This document shows positions 22,535 to 32,660 of a stretch of 64,000 bases of DNA, in pieces (within the stretch, counting starts at the first letter, position 1; every line of letters starts with the position of its first letter). The translations under genes and the position numbers were made by a program. Below the pieces are notes generated by a model. It had not been told where the DNA came from. It worked only from the letters and a program-made list of their open reading frames with translations, and ran no database searches. Origin of the DNA: Tenrec ecaudatus (lineage: Eukaryota; Chordata; Mammalia; Afrosoricida; Tenrecidae); NCBI RefSeq assembly GCF_050624435.1, contig NC_134540.1, positions 106,917,739 to 106,981,738 of the forward strand, read 5' to 3'.

Positions 22535-23370
22535 CTGGGTGTATAAGCAAATGTAGTGAAGAAAAGCCCTGCTATCAAAAGAAACAGCATCTGGGGTCTT
22601 AAAGGCTTGAAGATAAACAGACGGCCATCTAGCTGAGAAACAACAAAGCCCACATGGAAGAACACACCAGCGTGTGCGATCACAAGGTGTCGATAGGATC
22701 AGGTATCAGGCATCAAAGACCCAGAAGAAAAATCATATCCTTGTGAATGAGGGGGAGTGTAGAGTGGAGACCCAAAGCCCATCTGTAGGCAACTGGACAT
22801 TCCTTACAAAAGGGTCGCAGGGAGGAGACGAGACAGGGTGCAGTATAGCGCCGATGAAACATATAACTTTCCTCTAGTTCTTTAATGTTTCCTCCCCCAC
22901 TATCATGATCCCAATTCTTCCTTATAAATCTGGCTACACCAGAGCATGTACATGGGGACAGATAGGAGCTGGAAACAGGAAATCCAGGACAGATAAACCC
23001 CTTACGACCAATATTGAGAGTAGCCATACTAGGAGGGTAAGGGGAAGGTGGGGGGGAGAAAAAGGGAACTGATCACAATGATCTATATATAACCCCCTCC
23101 CAGGGAAATGAACAACAGAAAAGTGGGTGAAGGGAAACATGGGTCAGTGTGAGACATGCAAAAAAATTAATAATTTATAAATTATCAAGGTTTCGTGAGA
23201 GAGGGTGGGGAGGGAGGGGAAAATGAGAAGCTGATGCCAAAGGTTCAAGTAGAAAGAAATATTCTGAAATAATGATGGCAACAAACACACAAATATGCTT
23301 GACACAATGGATGGATGGATGGATTGTGATAAGAGTTGTATGAGTCCCCAGTAAAATGATTTTTAAAAAA
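22535..23370 (+). mobile_element. family R copy, 5'-truncated
   Basis: It runs from 'gggtgtataagcaaatgtagtgaag' through 'cacatggaagaacacaccagc', 'tcaggcatcaaagacccagaag', 'cctccccttccacc'-type blocks on the other strand and the G-rich tract (about 23030-23220) to 'gtccccagtaaaatgattttt'. Flanks contain A-rich text on both sides, so the duplication cannot be fixed. 1 kb typical truncation. Confidence 0.8.
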
Positions 23371-23371
23371 A

Positions 23372-23555
23372 CAAACTCCCTGCTATCAAGTGGCTGCTGT
23401 TGACTCATAATGACCCTGTTGTACAGGTAGAACTGCCCTGTGGGTTTCTGAGACTGCAAATCTTTACAGGAGTAGAAAGCTCAGTATTTCTCCCTTGGAG
23501 TGGCTGGTGGTTTTGAACTGCTGACCTTGCAGTTAGCAGTACACCACTAGGGCTC
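23372..23555 (-). mobile_element. AfroSINE
   Basis: 'ctatcaagtggctgctgttgactcataatgaccctgttg', 'tagaactgccctgtgggtttctgagactgca', 'agtggctggtggttttgaactgctgacc', 'gttagcagta', 'accactagggctcc'. It directly follows the R tail. Confidence 0.85.
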
Positions 23556-23599
23556 CTTCTAAAACAGGAATGCAAAAATTGACACACAACATACCTGGA

Positions 23600-23772
23600 G
23601 AAGAGACCAAGAGAGGACGCATCTTTAGGTCAAGGAACGCTGAGGAACTTTGTGGTTACTGCTCAAGAAGGACATTCCCTGGGATGACCTAGTCCCGCCT
23701 CCCATACATGTCTGTTCTTTAACCCACCTACTTGTGGCTATTTGTTATGGCACCATTAGGAAGCTAAGACAT
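23600..23772 (+). mobile_element. MLT1-type LTR end
   Basis: 'tggctatttgttatggcaccattaggaagctaagaca' resembles the MLT1 3' end ('gttatagcagccctaggaaactaataca'). Old fossil fragment. Confidence 0.45.
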
Positions 23773-23887
23773 GGTGTTGGGAAATTTTGCTGAGAAATTC
23801 ATGTATGTTGGCTTCTTGTTGCTGAGTAGTTTTTTTGGGGTTTTCCCAAGAGTCTGCGTTTCACTGCTTCAGAGGGTTCAAAGGGTT

Positions 23888-23985
23888 ATCAGTATGAAAA
23901 TAATAATAATTTGTCATCTATCAAGGGGTCACAAGGGGGGGGACGACAAAGAGGAACTGTTTCCAAGGGCTCAATAGAAAGTAAT
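23888..23985 (+). mobile_element. family R internal fragment, no 3' end
   Basis: 'tatgaaaataataataatttg...', 'atctatcaaggggtcacaaggggggggac', 'ggaactgtttccaagggctcaatagaaagtaa' is R text just before its 3' end. The AATAAA block is missing, unlike nearly all other copies. Confidence 0.65.
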
Positions 23986-24283
23986 TGTTGGCATCTAATG
24001 ACCAGCCATGTACAGCTGACTTGTGCCCAGCGCAGACATGAACATGACTCTGCTGAATCCCATTCCACTGCCCCAGGACAGAGTGTGAACACATGAATAG
24101 GAAAAGAAAATTTCTTCTTGCCTCTGTACTTGCCCTCCAGAATCCAAGTATTATATATCCATCATGTCAAAAGGGCCTCTCTTGGATCATCCTGGTCTCC
24201 AAAAGATCTAATTGTCCAAATGTGCTCTACTGGGGAAGCTGAAAAATACTAATTATAGATATAAACTTTCCTTAAAAGTTACA

Positions 24284-26800
24284 GAGTCTCTGGCGTGGAG
24301 TAGGGAACGAGTGGAGAGGTCTGGGGAGCCGGACCCAATCCCAACTACCACGTGGACACCTGTCCCTCCCCCCAGAAGAATTTATTTCAAAGGACAGCAT
24401 TGAATCTGCAGCTCCGGGAGAGGGACATATCTGATCAGAGCACATGGGTGCACATGAAGGGGGAGTTGGAGAGAGTGGAGCACATCCTGGCCCACCAGGC
24501 CCTGAGGACGACGACCCCAATTAGAGCAGCCAGTCCACAGAGAGGACCACATGACCAGCCCCACTATGAGACATGGCGTCCCTCACTGATCCATGGCCCT
24601 GTGAGGGACAGCACTGGAGACAGTGTGGGAATTGTGCCTGACCTGATCCCGCCACACCGAGGCAAAGCACTGGGGGAGTGCAGCAGAACAGCAAGGGAAT
24701 GGAGCAGCAAGGTCCCTAGGGAATGGTGAAGGTGGACTTTGGGGCCAGGGTGTGATGCCCCAACAGACTGGACTGGAAAAAACTCCTAAAGGCCAACAAA
24801 CGATCCTTGAACTAACTACAAGCTTTTCTTTCTTGTGTTTTGTTTTGTTCTTTGTCATTGGTTTGTCGTTGTTTTGTTGTATATTGTTGCTTGGTTTTAC
24901 TCTGTCTTGTTTTTGTGCATGTTATTATCTCTGCCGGTCTGTCTAAATAAGATAGGCTGGACGAACAACGGGACCGACAGTTCCGGGGGGACATGGGATA
25001 GGGGGAGGTGCGGGGAAAGGAAGTGGCGTTAACAAACCCAGGGACAAGGGAACCATAAGTGATCCAAATTGGTGGTGAGGTGGGCATGGCAGGCCTGATA
25101 GGTCATGATCAAGGGTAATATATTGAAGAGATATTGCTGAAATCCAGGTGGGGACTGAGCATGATAGTGGTACAGGAGGAAAGTCAAGGGAAATAGAGGA
25201 AAGAACTGGGAGGCAAAGGTCATTTATAGAGGTCTAGATAGACATGTACATATGAAAATATATTTATATATGAGTGTGTTGGACAGGGTTCTCTAGAGAG
25301 ACAAACTAGATTGCTAGTAATTATATATAAATATATTTATAAAGATAGACATATAATACAAGAAATGAACCATTAAATTATATACAGGTAGATAATACAA
25401 GAAATTAACAGTTAAATTATAAAGCAGTGAGACACTAGCAGTCCTTTAAGGCTTGAGAACCGCCAGTTGCCAGTCCCTTTCTCTAGAGAGAGCTGGGCTA
25501 TATATCTCCAGGCAGCAAACAGCAAGGCAGGTCCCCAACTGTCACCAACTGTCAGTCCCCAGCTCCAGAGATGAACATTCCAATCGTGTGGGCTTTAAGG
25601 GACCTCAACTTGCAGCGACACAGTCCACAGGCTAGGTATCCCACAGGTAGTGTACCCCTTTAAACTGAGGCACAGTACAAGCAAGGCGAGGCTCCCTGAG
25701 TCATTTATCTCTCTGTCCTTCAATTAATCCTACTTGTGTTTGTCGGCCAGGCTGGCACAATAAACTATCGCAATGAGGATGGGGAAATAGATCTATGTTC
25801 CTATATTTAAAGGTTTAGTATTAAGGTAGCAGAAGGACATTCGGTCTCCCCTCAAGTACTCCCTCAATGCAAGAATACTTTCTTTTATTAAATTGACATT
25901 CTATGTTTCTCACCTTCCCGACACAATCACTGAAGACAAAGTGGGTGAATAAGCAAATGTGGTGAAGAAAGCTGATGGTGCCCAGCTATCAAAAGAGATA
26001 GCGTCTGGGGTCTTAAAGGCTTGAAGGTGAACAAGCAGCCATCTAGCTCAGAGGCAACAAAGCCCACATGGAAGAAGCACACCAGCCTGTGCGATCACGA
26101 GGTGTCGAAGGGATCAGGTATAAGACATCATCATAACAAAAAAAAATCTTACCATAGTGAATGAAGGGGGAAGTGCAGAGTGGAGACCTAAAGCCCATTT
26201 GTCGCCCACTGGAGATCCCCTTACAGAGGGGTCTAGGGGAGGAGATGAGTCAGTCAGAGTGTGATGATGTAGCACCGATGAAAAATACAACTTTCCTCTA
26301 GTTCCTAAATGCTTCCTCCCCCACCCCCACTATCATGAACCGACTTCTACCTTGCAAGTCTGGCTAGATGAGAGGATGTACACTGGTACAGATAGGAACT
26401 GGAAACACAGGGAATCCAGGGCGGATGATACCTTCAGGACCAGCGGTGTGAGTGGCAATACTGGGAGGGTAGAGGGAGAGTGGGTTGGAAAGGGGGAACT
26501 GATTACAAGGATCTACATATGACCTCCTCCCTGGAGGATGGACAACAGAAAAGTGGGTGAAGGAAGACATCAGACGGGGCAAGATATGACAAAATAATAA
26601 TTTATAAATTATCAAGGGCTCATGAGGGAGGGGGGAGTGGGGAGGGAGGGGAAAAATGAGGACCTGATGCCAAGGGCTTAAATGGAGAGCAAATGTTTTG
26701 AGAATGATGAGGGCAATGAATGTACAGATGTGCTTTACACAATTGATGTATGTATGGATTGTGATAAGAGTTGTATGAGCCCTTAATAAAACGATTAAAA
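24284..26800 (+). mobile_element. family R, longest copy (about 2 kb), split by an LTR
   Basis: Block order: GC-rich part (24284-24780) with 'ggagaggtctggggagcc' near the start; T-rich block (24820-24940); 'gacgaacaacgggaccgacagttccggggg' to 'ggcaaaggtcatttatagaggtct' (24955-25235); 'atgaggatggggaaatagatct' and 'gtactccctcaatgc' (25773-25880); 'aagcaaatgtggtgaag' to 'ggtataagacatc' (25950-26130); 'ctagttcctaaatgc' and 'ccagggcggatgatacc' (26295-26440); G-rich purine tract (about 26630-26670); tail ending 'aataaaacgatt'. It serves as a reference for the family. 24352-24729 is an open frame of 125 codons, but the copy at 47770 does not keep it. Confidence 0.85.
25275..25772 (-). mobile_element. 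class III-like solo LTR with exact 5-bp target duplication
   Basis: In + it starts TGTGTTGGACAGGGTTCTCT and ends AATAAACTATCGCA. ATGAG occurs at 25270-25274 and again at 25773-25777, an exact 5-bp duplication typical of ERVL-class integration. The R sequence is continuous once it is removed. Same subfamily as 17659-18146. It looks whole as a solo LTR. Confidence 0.9.
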
Positions 26801-27059
26801 AAAATAGGCTAGAAGGTAGACAGAGGTTTACTTGGGTGATGGGGAAGATAGGATTCTAAAACAGGGAAAAGAGAAATGAATTTGGGGCGGGCAAGCTAGT
26901 TGGGAGCTTGATAAGTAGTTCAAGTCATTGAAAACATAATTGATGATAGGAATGATAAGCCCTGTCTTAACTCGCAATAAAAAGTTAAAAAACAAAAACA
27001 AGATAAAACTCAAGGAAAACTTATTCCAAATTGGGTAGTGGTGATGGTTGAACCTTTAA
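26801..27059. other. unassigned
   Basis: A-rich 'gctagaaggtagacag' to 'caaattgggtagtgg' text without a family signature. Confidence 0.4.
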
Positions 27060-27410
27060 GGGAGGTTCAGATCCACTTTTCCTTTTTTGGTGTTTTGCTT
27101 TGTCAAATTTGGCATCAAGTCTAATAAAGCTATACTGCAATGAAAAAAATAGTTACAGAGTCAAACAGACTATTTGGCATTATTGTATTTGGAAGCTGTT
27201 TAGATACGTTTTTCGGTCTTACTGCCACTGGTTTGTACGGATACATTGAAGATACTAATGAAATTCTAGAAACATTGGACAGTGATACAGCTCAGAACCT
27301 GTTCACTAAAGCAGTTGAAACGTGTTTTCAGGGACAAAGCTTCATTTTTGGAGTGACGGTAATTGAGACCAGCTTTCTTCTTTCATTTTCTGGAGCAAGT
27401 TGAATTTTCT
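27060..27410 (+). pseudogene. gene-like remnant, identity unknown
   Basis: 27140-27403 is open for 87 codons and does not look like any repeat here (KKIVTESNRLFGIIVFGSCL, then LDTFFGLTATGLYGYIEDTN). A different frame just upstream reads FPFLVFCFVKFGIKSNKAILQ up to a TGA at about 27139. That suggests one frameshifted host coding segment. No poly-A tail, intron border or family match was established. It could also be an ancient transposon ORF or chance. Confidence 0.3.
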
Positions 27411-27734
27411 AAAGCAGGCTTGTGAGTTATACAAGTGCAGAGGTATGAGAACCGCTTTACACTGTTCAAAACAGTGTATCTCTGAGCTGCTCAAACACCA
27501 TGTGTGTCTACTTCCCCTCTTCAAAGCTAGAAGAGTCCACTTGGGGTAATGAATTCATGATAAATTCAAACATCCTAAATGTTTCTTTTTAGAGTAGGTC
27601 AGCATTTTACCCTTCAAATTTTGCTCCTACTTTGTAGTAAGATTTCCATCAACTCTCCAGTTTTTAAGTTCTTCTATCTATAAAAAGAAGAAAACTAACT
27701 TTGAAAACAATGAGGGTATTGGTTAAAAAAACTT

Positions 27735-27790
27735 TTAAGAATAGGGTCGCTGTGAGTCAACCTCAACTCGATGACAGTGAATATTTTGGG
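27735..27790 (+). mobile_element. AfroSINE 3' end fragment
   Basis: 'agggtcgctgtgagtcaacc' and 'ctcgatgacagtgaat' are the end of a sense AfroSINE. Confidence 0.6.
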
Positions 27791-27811
27791 TAAAAAGTAT
27801 AGTCTTTTTTT

Positions 27812-28318
27812 AAAACATTGTATTGAGGGCTCTTACAGCTCTTGTAACAATCCATACATCAGTTGTATCAAGCACATTTGTGCATATGTTGCCATAATTA
27901 TTTTCTAGACATTTATTTTTTGTTTAGCCCTTGATGTCAGCTCCTCTTCCTCCTCCCCATCCCTCCTGCCCCCTCATAGCCCCTTGATAATTTATAAATT
28001 ATTTTTTTTCATGTCTCACACTGTCTAACGTCTCCCTTCACCCACTTTTCTGTTGTCTGTCCCCCAGGGAGGGGGTTATATGTAGATTTTTGTGACTGTT
28101 TCCCCCATTCTACCCCACCTTCCTCCACCCTCCTGGTATTGCCACTCTTACCACTGGTGCTGAAGGGATCATCTGTCCTGGATTCCCTGTGTTTCCGGTT
28201 CTTATCTGGACCAGTGTACATCCTCTGGCTAGCCGGATTTGTAAGGTAGAATTGGGATCACGGCAGTGGGGGTGGGGCGGTGTGAGGGGAGGAAGCATTT
28301 AAGAACTAGAGGAAAGTT
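27812..28318 (-). mobile_element. family R copy, antisense
   Basis: Starts in + as 'taaaacattgtattgaggg' (reverse of the R tail), then 'cagctcttgtaacaatccatac', 'cccttgatgtcagctcctc', pyrimidine-rich tract 27935-27970, 'cttcacccacttttctgttg', 'cctggattccctgtgtttccgg' and ends near 'agaactagaggaaagttgta'. About 500 bp, 5'-truncated. Confidence 0.85.
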
Positions 28319-28324
28319 GTAGAT

Positions 28325-28635
28325 GTGGGCTACCTCTATCTCTCGGGGACCTCACCAGATCCACATGGCTACCACTCAGCAGACAGCATCCCACCTTCTA
28401 TCCTCCGACCATTTGATTCCCACTGTCCGGAGGTGCCCTCCAGTCAAGTGACCTAGGCTATCCTCATGAGAGCAGAGGATGTCTGGCTCATTGGCATGGG
28501 TCCAGCTCGTGACCAGGCTGTCTGGTCCCCCACCAGAACACTGGGAACCCTACAAGCTTGTGTCTCTTCTGCTGCTTGTTCCTACCACAGTGTCGAATTG
28601 TAACTCATTATGGGAGGAAAAAGCCTCCCCTTTCT
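28325..28635. other. unassigned
   Basis: No repeat recognised; no convincing ORF. Could be old or unique sequence. Confidence 0.4.
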
Positions 28636-28639
28636 CCTG

Positions 28640-29120
28640 ATTGTTGGTATAAGAGTCATTCAAAAGTGACCACATTCAGAAGCCACCACTGATCTGACAG
28701 CTTGTCGAAATGCAGAAGTGTGTCTATTGCTATGAGGTTGGAAGCTATGGTACCAGTGTTTCCCATACCAGCAAGGTCACTCATGGTATGCAAACTCCAG
28801 CGAAGCCTTAATTCTGAGAAAGAATAGGAAGAAAGGGCTGGCGCTGTAGTTATGAAGAACAGCCCATGAAAATCCTCTGGGTCAGAATAGAATAGTGCCC
28901 AATAGAGATGAGCCACTTAAATGGAAAGATATTCAAAATATACGTGGGCTGCGATTAAAGACTGAAGCGTGTTAACAATTGTGAAGACGGCAGAGGATTG
29001 AGCAGTGTTTCATTCTGTCCTACATGAAGCTGCCAGGAGTCAGAGCTGGGCCCAAGACAGCTGACAACCAGGACATCGGAGGACCGTGAATACTGTGTGG
29101 TAATGATGCGCTTAGGCACA
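28640..29120 (+). mobile_element. RTE LINE with head joined to tail (internal deletion)
   Basis: 28640-28930 reads like the RTE 5' region ('cagaagccaccactgatctgaca', 'caaactccagcgaagcctta', 'cctctgggtcagaatagaatagtgcccaatagagatgagcc'). 28950-29110 is RTE 3' end ('aacaattgtgaagacggcagaggattgagcagtgtttcattctgtc'). The coding middle is missing. It is a non-autonomous-looking RTE derivative. Confidence 0.55.
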
Positions 29121-29424
29121 CCAGACCTGATTCTGCATTGAGCATTTCCCATCATCCTACATACAAGAATTGCTCATTTCTAATTCCTGGCAGGTATCTT
29201 TATCTTGGACTTAAAAAGAGCAACAAAGGAATTAACTGGTAAGAAACAAAGCTATCATGTCATTAACTCTACACATATTTAATCCAGGTGTAATTGTAAG
29301 CACATAAGCATAGGTAATCCCTAACATTTGTATTAAAGAGATGTTGGCTTATTTTAACTGTCAATTCCCCCTCTTGCCGAATTTGGAGCTTTCTGAATTT
29401 AATTAAGTTTTTCTCAGCTATTGT

Positions 29425-29939
29425 TTATGTTAGATGCCATCAAGTCAGCCCCAACTCATGTCAACCCTACGTGCACAAGAACCACATGCTGCTTGGTCCG
29501 GCACCAACCTCACACGTCTTGCTGTGTTGTAGCCACGGCATAAATCCATTTCTTTCATGATCTCTCTTTAACACTGCCCTTCTATGTGACCAAGAAGGAT
29601 GTCTTTCTCTAGAGATTGGTCCCTCCTGATAACATTGTGCAAAGTAAATAACGAAATCTTACCTTTTTTGCTTCTGTGGAGCAATCTGGTTGCACTACTT
29701 CCAAGAGAGATTTGTTCGTGCTTCTGTCTGTGGGGCTTTGAATATTCTTTGCCAACCCCATAACTCAAATAACCAATTCTTCCATGGCCTTCCTTGTTCG
29801 TTGTCTAGTTTAACATGCATATGAAGTGACTGAAAATATCGTGGCTTGAATCCAGAGCACGTTAGTCCTCCAAGTGACATCTTTGCTCCTTAACACTTTA
29901 AATAAGTCGTGCGCTGCTGCACAATTTGTCCAATGCAAC
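29425..29939 (-). mobile_element. RTE LINE 3' part
   Basis: In + 'tgttagatgccatcaagtcagccccaactcatgtcaaccc', 'ctgcttggtccggcaccaacc', 'ggatgtctttctctagagattggtc', 'cttccatggccttccttgttcg' and 'gtcgtgcgctgctgcac' is reversed RTE tail and RT end, parallel to 19172-19945 and 47175-47640. Confidence 0.7.
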
Positions 29940-30455
29940 TGTGGTAGTTATGTGATGTGGTATCAATTTGAAGGTTCAGAATGAAGGGTTGGAGTTTAGG
30001 CTGTCAATCAGAACATTTCCAATGAGTACTCTGTGTGGGCATGGCCTTCACCTGAGGATTCTTGGAACTCCTATATTTGACCTTGGAGGTAGGAGACACT
30101 CTTTTTCTCTGCGCTCTCCCTGTGAGCCATCCCTGAGGAGAAGCCACAAGGATCTACCCTGATGCAACCAGAGCCCTGGGAGTCAGAGAAGCCTGCCAGC
30201 ACTGATATGCTTACAACACCACTGGATCCACAAGGCTCCCCACCCACTGACCTGTGATTGTCCTGCATTTGGCATCATTGCATGTGTTTCATGAGTCTGA
30301 AGAGTACTTTATAGATTGGTATCGGACTTATCGACTAGATCTGGACTGGGCTGGGATGTTTTCTCGATGTTCAACTGCTCTTGTATATAAAGCTCTTTCT
30401 TGCACACATATGCGTCTCTATGAATTTGTTTCTCTAGTCTACCCAGACTAACACA
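29940..30455 (+). mobile_element. class III-like solo LTR
   Basis: TGTGGTAGTTATGTGATG to CTACCCAGACTAACACA. Flanks gcaac and gccac match at 4 of 5. A TATA-like 'tcttgtatataaagctctt' lies about 70 bp from the right end. Same family as 11136-11654 but another subfamily. Confidence 0.7.
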
Positions 30456-30460
30456 GCCAC

Positions 30461-31303
30461 ATACTATTTTTTACTTCTTCACACGAGTTGTTAATTTTAA
30501 TCCTCTCCATGAGGACCCTGTTGGTGTCAGCTTCCGAGGTCTTCACATTAGGAAGGCTGTGGAGGATTTCTTCCTCAGAAGCAACTGGCACCTCTGAGTT
30601 TAACTTGAGGAGGTTGACCACTTCAGGTATCTCCTTGCCCTTGCCTGAATCACCAAGGTCAACTGTGCCATGGAGACTCTGGCAAAGCAGAGGCTCTCCA
30701 GATTGCCGAGGCAATCTGGGTGGTGTTAGGGTCTCATCCAGCGAGACCCTCATGCAGTGACCCGGAGGGGCAACGAACCTGGATGGGAAAAAGAAAGAGA
30801 GACGTGGGGCAAGACAAGTGCTGATCAAGCCCGTTTATTTTGCCAAAACTCGGGGTATATATTCACAACAGAGAAGGAAGTGGGAGGCACATATTCCAAT
30901 GAAGCACACTGTGTAACAACCGCACACTGTACAACAACCAATCAGCCACATGTTCCCAATAAGGTACAAAGGGTGCGCAACAGTACTCAAAGACATAGTG
31001 GTGATGTACGGGTGAACTTATCACTATGTTCCTAATATGGTATATCTGCAGTTCAATGGGTGTTCAGTACTTTGACTAATGGCAACAAGGTCAGTTATCG
31101 GAACTGCTCATGCTACAGTAGCTTGGAATGTGGGGGCGAAGTTGGGCAGGAAACAAAGCCTTGCTGTTAGAAAGCGGCCAAGTTTCTGCTACGTGTTTGA
31201 GGCCAGGGTCTTAATGGCTATCGGCTCCCAACAGGGTGGCTAACGCCTTTGCAGGGGCTTTGCTTCTTCTAGTCTTTAGGTGGGATTTCTTCACCGCCTT
31301 CTG
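30461..31303 (-). pseudogene. exon-like host remnant split by a solo LTR
   Basis: On the minus strand the text from about 31303 to 31240, then from 30717 to 30461, reads as lysine-rich then acidic protein (KKAVKKSHLKTRRSKAPAKA; later GTVDLGDSGKGKEIPEVVNL and NSEVPVASEEEILHSLPNVK). A pyrimidine-rich stretch ending in 'gccgatgcag' just before the AAG GCG codons looks like a splice acceptor, so this could be a true exon rather than a retrocopy. The two halves lie in different frames, and an ERVK-type LTR interrupts them. I cannot name the protein. Confidence 0.4.
30724..31233 (-). mobile_element. class II (ERVK/IAP-like) solo LTR with 6-bp target duplication
   Basis: In sense orientation it starts TGTTGGGAGCCGATAGCC and ends TGAGACCCTAACA. 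GGGTGG flanks it on both sides (30718-30723 and 31234-31239), the 6-bp duplication of betaretrovirus-like integration. An internal 'cgagttttggc' and 'gtttattttgcc' in + correspond to a polyadenylation region. Exact flanks and TG...CA ends make it look whole as a solo LTR and probably fairly young. Confidence 0.9.
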
Positions 31304-31304
31304 C

Positions 31305-31634
31305 ATCGGCAAAGACAGCAGAGTGAGCACAGGGCATTGGTTCAGCGAAAGGGGATGGACGCAGGTGGGGGGGTGGGGAGGAGCCTTTTGTGAGAAGAGG
31401 TTTGGGTTGGGGGAGGTGTGCCTGGCAAGGACTAGGGAGGTGTGTTGGTTGGGGGTCAGTGGGGAAGGAGAAGAGGGGCTTGGGTAGGGTCTGCTCACCA
31501 TTCCACCACCTCTGGACTTGGGAATCCTTTCTGCCTCTGGCCCTGCAGGTCTCTTTCCCTGGGTCTAAGCAGCGCTTGCGTTCTCTTGGCCATCCTGCAG
31601 CACAGCGACCAGCGCTGTCTCCCTATTTGCTCTC
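31305..31634. other. G-rich unassigned segment
   Basis: G-runs such as 'gcaggtgggggggtggggaggagcc' and 'gggttgggggaggtgtg' lie just 5' (minus strand) of the exon-like remnant, so this may be its intron. No repeat recognised. Confidence 0.35.
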
Positions 31635-32034
31635 TTAGCTGCTGATTTCATGAGCATGGATTGGGGACTGAAGCAAAATTAAATCCTTGACAATCTTAAT
31701 CTTTTCTTGGTTTATCATGATCTTGTCTATTGGACCAGCTGTACGGGTTATGATTTTCTTGATATTGAGTTATAATCCACAGAGAAGAATATATTATTTT
31801 ATCTACTTCAGGAAGTGCTTCAACTCCTCCAGGCTATATCAGCAAGCAAAGTTGTGTCTTCAGTTTATTTCAAATTACTAATGAGCAACTCCAATCCTAG
31901 GGTCATTTTTTTTTCCCTAGCATCCAGGTTCTTGGATTATCTGTTCAGCATATAGATTGAACAAATATGATGAAAGGGTACAAACTTGGTACGCATCTTT
32001 CTTCATTTTAAACTGTGGTCCACAGCAAAAAATA

Positions 32035-32245
32035 ACAACAACAAAAAATAGACTCACTGCCATCAAGTAATTTCCAGTTCATAGCAACCTCATAGGACAG
32101 GGTGAAACTGCTCCTGCAGGTTTCTGTAACTTTTTCTAGAAGTAGAAAGCCTCATCTTTCTGCCTCAGAGAGCTGGTAGTTTCGAACTGCTGACCTTGCT
32201 GTTAGGAGCCTAATTTGTAACCCATTACACCACCAAGGCTCCCTT
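32035..32245 (-). mobile_element. AfroSINE nested in RTE
   Basis: 'aaaatagactcactgccatcaagtaatttccagttcatagcaacctcataggacagggtgaaactgc' to 'tttgtaacccattacaccaccaaggctccc'. It interrupts the antisense RTE. Confidence 0.85.
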
Positions 32246-32450
32246 AAGCCATGCAGTATTTCCTTACTATGTTCAACAGATTGCCCCGTGGTCTGTACAA
32301 ATTCTGCATGAGCACAAAAAAGTGATTCTCATTTTTGCACGGGTATCCACAATTTGCTATGGGCCGCACAGTCAAACACCTTTGCACAGTCAAGGAAACC
32401 CTAGTAAACAAAAGTTTTGCTTCCCTGATTTCAGCCAAGATCCATTTGGC

Positions 32451-32660
32451 CAGGGGCTTAAGTGGAGAGCAAATGTTTTGAGAATAATGAGGGCAATGAA
32501 TGTACAAAAGAGTTTTATATAATTGATGTATGTATGGACAGTGATAAGAGTTATATGAGCCCCAATAAAACGATTTAAAAAAAGGTAAAAACATAATCCT
32601 TACAGCTGGACCAATAGACAATCTCCTGATAGACAGAAAAATGAAGAAGACGAAGAAGAA
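32451..32660 (+). mobile_element. family R 3' end plus about 75 bp of downstream sequence (3' transduction)
   Basis: aagatccatttggc occurs at 32437-32450 and exactly again at 32661-32674. Between them are the R 3' end ('caggggcttaagtggagagc' to 'gccccaataaaacgattt', ending about 32584) and then 'aaacataatccttacagctggaccaatagac', which is sense RTE text, ending in an A/G-rich tail. The whole block entered as one unit. Confidence 0.8.

Noticed and set aside
22304-22546. ORF with a Thr-His repeat
   Set aside because: It is the translation of the (CA)n microsatellite.
24352-24729. 125-codon ORF in the 5' part of R as a coding region of the family
   Set aside because: The matching part of the copy at 47770 is not open in that frame, so there is no sign of selection.
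17659-25772. LTRs at 17659 and 25275 as the ends of one provirus
   Set aside because: They have the same orientation and subfamily, but each has its own flanking duplication and unrelated LINE and R sequence lies between.
24284-26800. R as a very long LTR
   Set aside because: Copies have variable 5' ends with 10-17 bp duplications and a fixed A-rich 3' end, unlike LTR integration with 4-6 bp duplications and fixed ends.
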